Shown here: positions 57,448 to 64,000 of the stretch, in pieces
Layout: the number at the start of each line of letters is the position of its first letter
Position numbering within the stretch: position 1 is the first letter of the stretch
Origin: Ignavibacteria bacterium
Lineage (GTDB): Bacteria; Bacteroidota; Ignavibacteria; Tepidaquicellales; Tepidaquicellaceae
Direction of reading: 5' to 3'
DNA: 64,000 bases
Assembly (NCBI GenBank): GCA_019187405.1
Contig: JABAQZ010000023.1
Span: forward strand, 171,274 to 235,273
Notes under the pieces: generated by a model
The model's database searches: none
What the model saw: only the letters and a program-made list of their open reading frames with translations
What the model was told of the DNA's origin: nothing
Translations under genes and position numbers: made by a program

Positions 57448-59277
57448 ATGAAAAAATTCAAATTACAAATTTTTTTTGCTGCTGGTTACATTCTGATTCA
57501 GACTTTTATAAATTCAGTAAATTTAAATGCTGAACCGGAGTTTTTTAATTTTAATACTGCTGGCATTCGAAGTCCATTTCCTATTAATACGGCCGGAGGA
57601 AACAAAGTACAGATTTTATTTCTTCCTGGTGAATTCCGACTTCCTTCTCCGGCGCCTGCGGGATTAATAAAAAGCATTTCGTTTTTACTTTTTGATGATT
57701 TGAAACCAGTAACATTCAATGAATTTAATGTAAAGATGGGTCAGATTATTGCTGCTGCCTTACCTGAAAACACCTGGTATGAAGGCGCATTAACTACAGT
57801 TTGTTACAAATCACAATTTGAGCTATCAGGGAACAACGGTGAATGGATTACAATAAACTTTTCAAACCGGTTTGATTATGATCCCTTGAAAAGTCTGATA
57901 GTGGAAATATCTTATTGCAATGCATCGGATGGAGCCGGAGCGGGTATTGCATCAACATCATTCACGGGTATAAGGCAAAACCAGTCATTGATGAATGCTG
58001 CATGTCCATTTTTACTCGGATCACAAAATGGATATGTGTTTCATGCTGGAATAAACCTGGAAAATCCCGTATTCAATTATCACTGGATTGTGCAGAATTC
58101 AGGTACGACAAATTTTCTTTATGATGTAAAAGCATTGAATGACAATTCTGCTTGGGTATGTGGAGAAAACAGAACCGTGCTCAAGACCACAAACGGAGGA
58201 ATTAACTGGACAAACGGAAACCCAAATACTGGAGTAATTTACGGACATGTTTATGTTATAGATGCTGTTGATGAAAATACTGCTTGGTGTGCTTCAAAAG
58301 CAAACAATGCTGCATTTATTTTTAGAACGACAAATGGAGGATATAACTGGGAGCTTCAGTTCTCGCAAACCGGAGGATTTATTTATGAATTAATGTTTGA
58401 AGATCGGAATAACGGAATGATGGTAGGTAAACCAGTAAATCAGAGATGGACAGTTTTTAAAACAACAAACGGCGGAGTTATATGGGATTCTTCCGGAATG
58501 TATCTTCCGCATTCGGAAGGTGAATTTGGAGATTTATTCTGTGCTTACAAGCTTGGAAGTAAGATTTTTATCGGAACAAATAATTACAGAATATTATATT
58601 CATCAAACACAGGTCATACATGGTCTGCAATTTATACTCCTTTTAGTTCAAGAATATGGGCTTTTCATTTTAACACTCCGGATCTCGGATTTGGATGCGG
58701 GAGTAATAAAGTAATTATGACAACTAACGGTGGAATAGGTTTTAATCTTAATAATGAATTTCCGGATCAGGTATTTGCCTTGGAAGGAGTAAATAATTAT
58801 AACTGGGCATTATGTGAAAATTATTTGTACTTCAGTACGAATAATGGAGGAAACTGGTCAGAGGTTTATCATGATCAGAATAGTTTTTACAAATTTGATT
58901 TCCCCGATGATCCGGATTTCAGATCAGGCTGGATAGTGGGATTTTTAGGAAAAATTACAAAGATGATCAGAAAATCTCTGACATCTGAAGAAGTTAATCT
59001 TGAATCGCCTAATAGATTAACATTAAAACAGAATTATCCTAATCCTTTCAATCCAATAACTAAGATAGATTACGAAATAAGAAAGACAGGATTAATCCAA
59101 TTGAAAGTTTATGACATATTAGGTAAGGAAATAGTTGTGTTAGTCAATAAAATATTGACATCGGGGTTATACACAGTTGATTTAGACGGAAGCAGGTTTC
59201 CGAGCGGAGTGTATTTATATACATTGTATGCTGATGGAGTGAAAATGGATACGAAGAAGTGTTTGTTGGTGAAGTGA
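57448..59277 (+). CDS. Secreted Ycf48-like protein with T9SS sorting domain (first of three in tandem)
   Basis: 609 aa with a signal peptide of ~28 residues. Residues ~30-200 form an N-terminal beta domain (GGNKVQILFLPGEFRLPSPA ...) absent from the two downstream paralogues. Residues ~210-510 are Ycf48/BNR-like blades (WVCGENRTVLKTTNGGINW, FIFRTTNGGYNWE, VFKTTNGGVIWD, IVGFLGKITKM). NYPNPFNP at 529 opens the sorting domain, ending DTKKCLLVK. A degenerate copy of these last codons is found after the next gene at 61754-61783. Function unknown; extracellular or cell-surface. Confidence 0.87.
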   Translation: MKKFKLQIFFAAGYILIQTFINSVNLNAEPEFFNFNTAGIRSPFPINTAGGNKVQILFLPGEFRLPSPAPAGLIKSISFLLFDDLKPVTFNEFNVKMGQIIAAALPENTWYEGALTTVCYKSQFELSGNNGEWITINFSNRFDYDPLKSLIVEISYCNASDGAGAGIASTSFTGIRQNQSLMNAACPFLLGSQNGYVFHAGINLENPVFNYHWIVQNSGTTNFLYDVKALNDNSAWVCGENRTVLKTTNGGINWTNGNPNTGVIYGHVYVIDAVDENTAWCASKANNAAFIFRTTNGGYNWELQFSQTGGFIYELMFEDRNNGMMVGKPVNQRWTVFKTTNGGVIWDSSGMYLPHSEGEFGDLFCAYKLGSKIFIGTNNYRILYSSNTGHTWSAIYTPFSSRIWAFHFNTPDLGFGCGSNKVIMTTNGGIGFNLNNEFPDQVFALEGVNNYNWALCENYLYFSTNNGGNWSEVYHDQNSFYKFDFPDDPDFRSGWIVGFLGKITKMIRKSLTSEEVNLESPNRLTLKQNYPNPFNPITKIDYEIRKTGLIQLKVYDILGKEIVVLVNKILTSGLYTVDLDGSRFPSGVYLYTLYADGVKMDTKKCLLVK

Positions 59278-59628
59278 GATTTTGTAGGGAGTGGGGGAGT
59301 AGAAACCGTTTAAACGGTTTCTACCCCCGATTGCACAGAGATGCGACATCTCCTGCAGCGTTTTTTAGAAACCGTTTAAACGGTTTCTCCCACACCGCTC
59401 AAAACAACAAAATCCATTTTTTCACAAATCGCATTTTTTACCATTTGACAATTCTAATCTTTATCTTTAGCTTGAATACAAATTGATTTTAAGTTAATTC
59501 AAAAATCTGTATGAATTGCGCTATTGTTGACAATGAATATCTTTAATAATTTTTTAAAAGATTAACTTAGTATATATTTTCTCAAAATAATTTCTATGAG
59601 AAACATAAAAATACAAATTCTGTCTATT
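59248..59628. repeat. Duplicated spacer unit, copy 1 (partner 61754-62133)
   Basis: Begins in the last ten codons of the upstream gene, spans the whole intergenic region and enters the next gene. From about 59389 onward it is almost identical to copy 2. It holds two GTTTAAAC-centred palindromes, the GAGATG-CGA-CATCTC hairpin and a TTGACA-containing block at 59420-59450. High identity continues with gaps into the coding region, to about 59800. Confidence 0.92.
59292..59395. repeat. Palindromic element (GTTTAAAC type), copy 1
   Basis: Two perfect palindromes centred on GTTTAAAC with GAAACC/GGTTTC arms: 59299-59324 (26 bases) and 59367-59388 (22 bases). Between them lies the hairpin GAGATG-CGA-CATCTC (59338-59352). 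The outer flanks GTGGGGG and CCCACAC are also complementary, so the whole resembles a paired REP/BIME-like or MITE-like element. Possible dual role as transcription terminator. Confidence 0.85.
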
Positions 59629-61728
59629 TTCATTTTCCTCCCTGTCATCGGAGTAAATGCACAATCAAACTGGTTCTGGCTGCAACCACTGCCGACTGGC
59701 GCAACGCTTAACTCGGTTGACTTCTGGGACAGAAATACAGGATATACCTGCGGCAAAGCCGGAACGGTAACAAAGACAACTAACGGCGGATTGAACTGGG
59801 TGTTGCTGGGACAGATAACTTCAAAGGATTTGAATGACATCGAATGCATTAATTTAAATACTTGCATTGTTGTTGGTGACAGCGGATATATAGCAAAGAC
59901 AACAAATGGAGGATTGAACTGGGTAGTTGTCCCAAGCGGAGTACCGGGTATTTTACTGGATGTTGATTTTCCGACAGCAAATACCGGATATATAAGCGGT
60001 GCATCCGGCAAAGTACTAAAATCAACAAACGGTGGAGCTAACTGGATAGCACAAAATGCTGGAGTATCATCAACATTATTTCATGTATCATTCATAAATC
60101 CGTTAAAAGGCGCGATGGCAGGAATAAATAATATCTATACTACAACAAACGGTGGAAATAATTGGACGATACATCATTTGGGAACATTCTTTGATTATTT
60201 TCCTTCAGTACAGTATTTAAATGATTCTACTATATATGGTCTATTTCTTTCTTTTGCAACAACCAAAGTATTTATTTCAAAAAACAGCGGAGTAAGTTGG
60301 GATTCATTTACAGTAAATAGAGTTATTTCAAATGATCTTTCAAGAGCATTTAGGTTTAAGGATGAAACAACGGGATTTATTGTTACTCAATACGGAGATA
60401 TATATAAAACATTAAATAGTGGAGTAAACTGGTTCAGAGATACTTCATTTACACCAGAGAATCCGGATTCGGATGTATTTTTAGATATAAATACAACCGA
60501 ACAGAATTATTTTTATGCAGTTGGTTCAGGGGGAGTAATAGTAAATACGACAAACACGGGTGAACATTGGCAAAGACAGACAGGAGTTCAGGAGACATAC
60601 AACGACGTATTTTTTATAGGTGAAAATACCGGTTATACAGTTGGAGAAAAAGGAATATTGAAAAAGACGACAGATGCCGGGTACAGTTGGAACAGAATAA
60701 ACCTAAATACAAGTCTTGGAATAAAGAAAATAGTCTTTACCGATTTAAATACGGGATACTTATGCGGAGATTCAGGACTTGTGATGAAAACAAATAATGG
60801 AGGAATGAATTGGAAAAATCAAAACACACCTGCAGGAGATACGGGATTTACGAGTTTAAACTTTATCGATAGCAATCAAGGATTTATTGGAACAAATAAT
60901 GGATCAATTTATAAAACTACTAATTCAGGAATAAATTGGGTACACAATTTTACTACAAGTTATGGAGGAGGTGTTTTTCATGATATTGATTTTTATGATG
61001 AAACAAATGGAGCAGTTGCCTCAGATATAGCAATTTATTTAACAACAAATTCTGGAGAAAGTTGGAATTCCACATTATTTCCTTTCAGTGTATTAAATTC
61101 AATTGAATATATAGATACTTTAATAATTATATCAGGTGGTTTTAATAGTGAAAGCCCGTTAATAATAAAATCAACGAACGGAGGAATAAACTGGTTTAAC
61201 CAGAGTGTATCACATATAATAACTTCAATTCAGTTTCTGGATAATAACTACGGAATGTTGTGCGGATATAATGGAAAAATCTCAAAGACGACAAACGGAG
61301 GATTAAACTGGATACTTCTTCCTGGAACAGCCACAGAAAGACTTAATTCTATATATTTTGTCAATTCCAATACAGGATATTCTGTCGGCATAGCAGGACA
61401 AATAATAAAGACAACCAATGGGGGGCTTTCATTTATAAATACAACGGCAAATTATTTACCAACAACTCATCAGTTGTTTCAGAATTATCCCAATCCGTTT
61501 AATCCATCGACGAAGATTAAATTTCAAATGATAAAAACAGGTTTTGCTGAAATTAAAATCTATAACATAAATGGAAAATTTATCAGAACATTATTAAGCG
61601 ATAAGAGAAGTTATGGAACACACGAAATTGAATTTAATGCAGCCGATTTGCCAAGCGGTGTATATTTCTATGAACTTCTTGTAAACAACAATTTAATTGA
61701 AATAAAAAAATGTATGTTAATAAAATAA
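59596..61728 (+). CDS. Secreted Ycf48-like protein with T9SS sorting domain (second in tandem)
   Basis: 710 aa with a signal peptide of ~22 residues ending ...GVNAQ. About fourteen blades of the type NTGYTCGKAGTVTKTTNGGLNW cover residues ~25-615 (probably two propellers). NYPNPFNP at 630 opens the sorting domain, ending EIKKCMLIK. Its leader and first ~70 codons are nearly identical in DNA to those of the next gene, as is the ~65-base stretch just before the sorting domain; the middle has diverged. This points to tandem duplication with later conversion at the ends. Function unknown. Confidence 0.88.
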   Translation: MRNIKIQILSIFIFLPVIGVNAQSNWFWLQPLPTGATLNSVDFWDRNTGYTCGKAGTVTKTTNGGLNWVLLGQITSKDLNDIECINLNTCIVVGDSGYIAKTTNGGLNWVVVPSGVPGILLDVDFPTANTGYISGASGKVLKSTNGGANWIAQNAGVSSTLFHVSFINPLKGAMAGINNIYTTTNGGNNWTIHHLGTFFDYFPSVQYLNDSTIYGLFLSFATTKVFISKNSGVSWDSFTVNRVISNDLSRAFRFKDETTGFIVTQYGDIYKTLNSGVNWFRDTSFTPENPDSDVFLDINTTEQNYFYAVGSGGVIVNTTNTGEHWQRQTGVQETYNDVFFIGENTGYTVGEKGILKKTTDAGYSWNRINLNTSLGIKKIVFTDLNTGYLCGDSGLVMKTNNGGMNWKNQNTPAGDTGFTSLNFIDSNQGFIGTNNGSIYKTTNSGINWVHNFTTSYGGGVFHDIDFYDETNGAVASDIAIYLTTNSGESWNSTLFPFSVLNSIEYIDTLIIISGGFNSESPLIIKSTNGGINWFNQSVSHIITSIQFLDNNYGMLCGYNGKISKTTNGGLNWILLPGTATERLNSIYFVNSNTGYSVGIAGQIIKTTNGGLSFINTTANYLPTTHQLFQNYPNPFNPSTKIKFQMIKTGFAEIKIYNINGKFIRTLLSDKRSYGTHEIEFNAADLPSGVYFYELLVNNNLIEIKKCMLIK

Positions 61729-61753
61729 ATTTAATCTTTAAAATTTAAGACAA

Positions 61754-61783
61754 TGATACAAAGAAGTGTTTGCTGGTGAGGTG
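61754..61783 (+). pseudogene. Relic of a sorting-domain 3' end
   Basis: Ten in-frame codons (DTKKCLLVR plus TGA) located 25 bases after the real stop of the 59596 gene. They match the end of the 57448 gene (DTKKCLLVK plus TGA). They are a footprint showing that the duplicated unit started inside the 3' end of the upstream gene. Confidence 0.8.
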
Positions 61784-61799
61784 AGAGTTTGTATGGTGT

Positions 61800-61901
61800 G
61801 GGGGCAGAAACCGTTTAAACGGTTTCTACCCCCGATCGATTAGAGATGCGACATCTCCCATAGCGTTTTTCAGAAACCGTTTAAACGGTTTCTCCCCCAC
61901 C
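61800..61901. repeat. Palindromic element (GTTTAAAC type), copy 2
   Basis: Palindromes at 61806-61827 and 61872-61893 (22 bases each), hairpin 61843-61857. The outer flanks TGGGGGCAGAAACC and GGTTTCTCCCCCA are closely complementary, making the overall inverted-repeat ends clearer than in copy 1. Loops and spacers differ from copy 1, while the palindromes are unchanged. Confidence 0.85.
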
Positions 61902-62100
61902 GCTCAAAACAACAAAATCCATTTTTTCACAAATCGCATTTTTTACCATTTGACAATTCTAATCTTTATCTTTAGCTTGAATACAAATTGATTTTAAGTT
62001 CATTCAAAAATCTGTATGAATAGAGCTATTGTTGACAATGAATATCTTTAATAATTTTTTAAAAGATTAACTTAGTATATATTTTCTCAAAATAATTTCT

Positions 62101-64000
62101 ATGAGAAACATAAAAATACAAATTTATATTCTGTTTATTGTAATTATCCTTCCGGTCATCGGAGTAAATGCACAATCAAGCTGGTTCTGGCTGCAACCAC
62201 TGCCGACTGGCGCAACGCTTAACTCGGTTGACTTCTGGGACAGAAATACAGGATATACCTGCGGCAAAGCCGGAACGGTCACCAAGACAACCAACGGCGG
62301 ATTGAACTGGATGCTGCTGGGACAGATAACAGTCTATGAATTAAGAGATATAGAATGCATAGATGTTAATACATGTATTGTAGTTGGGTATAATGGATTT
62401 ATTTCCAAGACAACCAACGGCGGATTGAACTGGAATATAATTAATCCTGGAGTAACATCAGCATTAATGGATATAGATTTTCCAAATTCTGTAACAGGAT
62501 ATATTTCATGTACAGGGGGATTATTGCTTAAAACAACAAATTCAGGTATAAATTGGGTACAGTTGTCAACAATAGGAGTAAGCTCGACACTTCATTCATT
62601 AAGTTTTAAAGATGTAGATAATGGAGTAATAGGTGGATTAAATTCTATGTTTGTAACAACAGATGGTGGAAATAATTGGATAAACTATCAATATGGAACT
62701 TTTTTCGATTATTTCGGATCGGTGGATTATGTTACAGATAGTGTGATTTATGGATTATTGGTTGCAAATCCGAACAAAGTGTATAAGACAACAAATAAGG
62801 GGCAGAGTTGGCAGTATTTTACAATGGAATTTCTGGATATAACAAGTGAAATACCAAGAACAATTAGTTTTAAGAATAAATATACGGGATATACAGTGAC
62901 TAATAATGGAAACATTGGAAAGACAACCAACGGTGGGATAAACTGGTTTAAAGATACAAGCTTTACAGCAGAGAATAATGATGTACAGATATTCTGGAAG
63001 ATAAAATCATTCGATACAACTTCAGTTTGTGCAGTAGGTTCAGGCGGAATGATAGTAAAGACATCAAACTCAGGAGAGACATGGACAAAGCAGGTAGGGA
63101 ATATAAAAACATACAACGACATATATTTCACAACGATAAATACAGGCTACATAGTCGGAGAGAAAGGATTACTGCTAAAGACCACAGATTCCGGATTGAA
63201 CTGGAATAGAATAGAACTCGGGACAACAGTGGGGCTGAATAAAGTATTTTTTACAACAGTAAATACTGGTTATATATGCGGTGATACAGGTTTGTTGAAG
63301 AAAACTACAAATGGAGGTTTGAACTGGATCAGTCTGATAACTCCCGCAGGAGATACTAATATTCTTTGTATGACATTCTTAGATGAAAATATCGGTTATT
63401 TAGGTATGCTGTTTGGATCTATATTAAAGTCTGTAGACGGAGGAAATACATGGGAAAGAATTTTCACTCACACAGGAACGGGAAATCCTAGTATTCAGGC
63501 AATTGACTTTCTTAATTCGAGTTATGGAGCAGCAGCAGCTCCAAACAGAATTTTATTGACAAGTAATTCCGGAATGAACTGGATTGCAATAAATCAGGGA
63601 GGTAATGATCTACTGACAATACATTATCTTGATTCACTAAATATAATATCAGGCGGTTATGATGATAAGATCAGAAAATCTACAAATGGAGGGTTCAGCT
63701 GGTTCAGCATAAATAATCAAATGGGAAGTGATATAATATCAATGTTTTTTTGGGACAGCAATTATGGAGTAATGTGCGGGAATTCGGGAAAAATAGCCAG
63801 GACGACAAATGGAGGAATGAACTGGATTCATCAGCAGGTGATAGCAAGTGAGTTTTTGAATACAGTTTTTTTTATAAATCCGAACACTGGATTTGCAACT
63901 GGACAGGGAGGACAGATAATAAAGACAACAAACGGCGGATTGTCATTTATAAATACAACGGCAAATTATTTGCCAACAACTCATCAGTTGTTTCAGAATT
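62101..64000 (+). CDS. Secreted Ycf48-like T9SS cargo protein (third in tandem, 3' partial)
   Basis: The frame from ATG 62101 runs to the window edge, 633 codons without a stop. It starts MRNIKIQIYILFIVIILP..GVNAQ (signal peptide) and continues with blades such as NTGYTCGKAGTVTKTTNGGLNW, GFISKTTNGGLNW, GLLLKTTDSGLNW and GQIIKTTNGGLSF. The last visible residues (...TTHQLFQN) are those that directly precede YPNPFNP in its tandem neighbour, so only the sorting domain (~80 residues) should be missing. It is a paralogue of the 59596 gene, nearly identical at the 5' end and diverged in the middle. Confidence 0.88.
   Translation, partial: MRNIKIQIYILFIVIILPVIGVNAQSSWFWLQPLPTGATLNSVDFWDRNTGYTCGKAGTVTKTTNGGLNWMLLGQITVYELRDIECIDVNTCIVVGYNGFISKTTNGGLNWNIINPGVTSALMDIDFPNSVTGYISCTGGLLLKTTNSGINWVQLSTIGVSSTLHSLSFKDVDNGVIGGLNSMFVTTDGGNNWINYQYGTFFDYFGSVDYVTDSVIYGLLVANPNKVYKTTNKGQSWQYFTMEFLDITSEIPRTISFKNKYTGYTVTNNGNIGKTTNGGINWFKDTSFTAENNDVQIFWKIKSFDTTSVCAVGSGGMIVKTSNSGETWTKQVGNIKTYNDIYFTTINTGYIVGEKGLLLKTTDSGLNWNRIELGTTVGLNKVFFTTVNTGYICGDTGLLKKTTNGGLNWISLITPAGDTNILCMTFLDENIGYLGMLFGSILKSVDGGNTWERIFTHTGTGNPSIQAIDFLNSSYGAAAAPNRILLTSNSGMNWIAINQGGNDLLTIHYLDSLNIISGGYDDKIRKSTNGGFSWFSINNQMGSDIISMFFWDSNYGVMCGNSGKIARTTNGGMNWIHQQVIASEFLNTVFFINPNTGFATGQGGQIIKTTNGGLSFINTTANYLPTTHQLFQN

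Larger units (their letters stand above)
61754..62133. repeat. Duplicated spacer unit, copy 2 (partner 59248-59628)
   Basis: Same order of parts as copy 1: relic tail, palindrome element, TTGACA block (61925-61955), then the start of the next cargo gene. Differences cluster around the palindromes; the last ~200 bases differ at only a few positions. Confidence 0.92.

Noticed and set aside
59259..59486. 75-codon plus-strand frame starting inside the end of the cargo gene
   Set aside because: It runs through the palindrome element and spacer and has no conserved features.

Overview
The window is a 64 kb stretch of a low-GC bacterial chromosome. Eight predicted exported proteins end in a type IX secretion (T9SS) type A sorting domain that opens with N-[YF]-PNPFNP, and a ninth is cut off just before that motif. 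This signature, TonB-dependent receptors whose last residue is aromatic, and the sparse use of Shine-Dalgarno sites suggest the Bacteroidota/Chlorobiota group, most likely an Ignavibacteria-type lineage. That assignment is inference; no rRNA lies in the window. No IS transposase, prophage or CRISPR array was found.

Layout. 1-6.4 kb: two TonB-dependent receptors and a BNR-repeat secreted protein. 6.5-13.8 kb: a family of unknown function, a large secreted protein with a dockerin-like pair of calcium loops, and an IgGFc-binding-like secreted protein. 14.6-19.8 kb: secD, secF, a STAS protein, purA and an ASCH protein. 19.9-23.2 kb: DoxX, a DUF454 membrane protein, a membrane metallophosphoesterase, tRNA-Gly and tRNA-Cys. 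23.6-30.6 kb: three T9SS cargo genes. One is frameshifted and lies behind a consensus sigma-54 promoter; the other two share an almost identical 247-bp 3' end. 30.7-36.0 kb (minus): a metal island with a DtxR/MntR regulator, a binding protein, an ATPase, a permease fused to a second DtxR-like domain, and a ferritin-like/VIT1 exporter. 36.2-41.8 kb: an unknown secreted/membrane pair and ComEC. 42.5-44.7 kb: a Ycf48-like T9SS cargo gene flanked by direct repeats. 45-57 kb: a GAF protein, PepT, a Rieske/ICMT/GT-C trio, gyrA-ltaE-monooxygenase, tRNA-Ala and a NYN protein. 57.4-64 kb: three tandem Ycf48-like T9SS cargo genes with duplicated palindrome-bearing spacers; the last runs off the window.

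How it fits together. Housekeeping genes (secDF, purA, gyrA, tRNAs, pepT) are interleaved with a fast-evolving surface/secretome layer. In that layer the 3' sorting tails, the intergenic spacers and the flanking repeats look as though they recombine as units. The metal island imports and probably also exports Mn/Fe under two DtxR-like sensors, and the TonB receptors would supply metal or heme across the outer membrane.

The observations most worth a second look are: the sigma-54 promoter with an upstream dyad; an interleaved A-B-A'-B' pair of complementary segments that could form a pseudoknot; the repeat-flanked and tail-swapped cargo genes; the GTTTAAAC palindrome element; the importer/exporter island; and a lysine at the quinolone-determining Ser83 position of GyrA.
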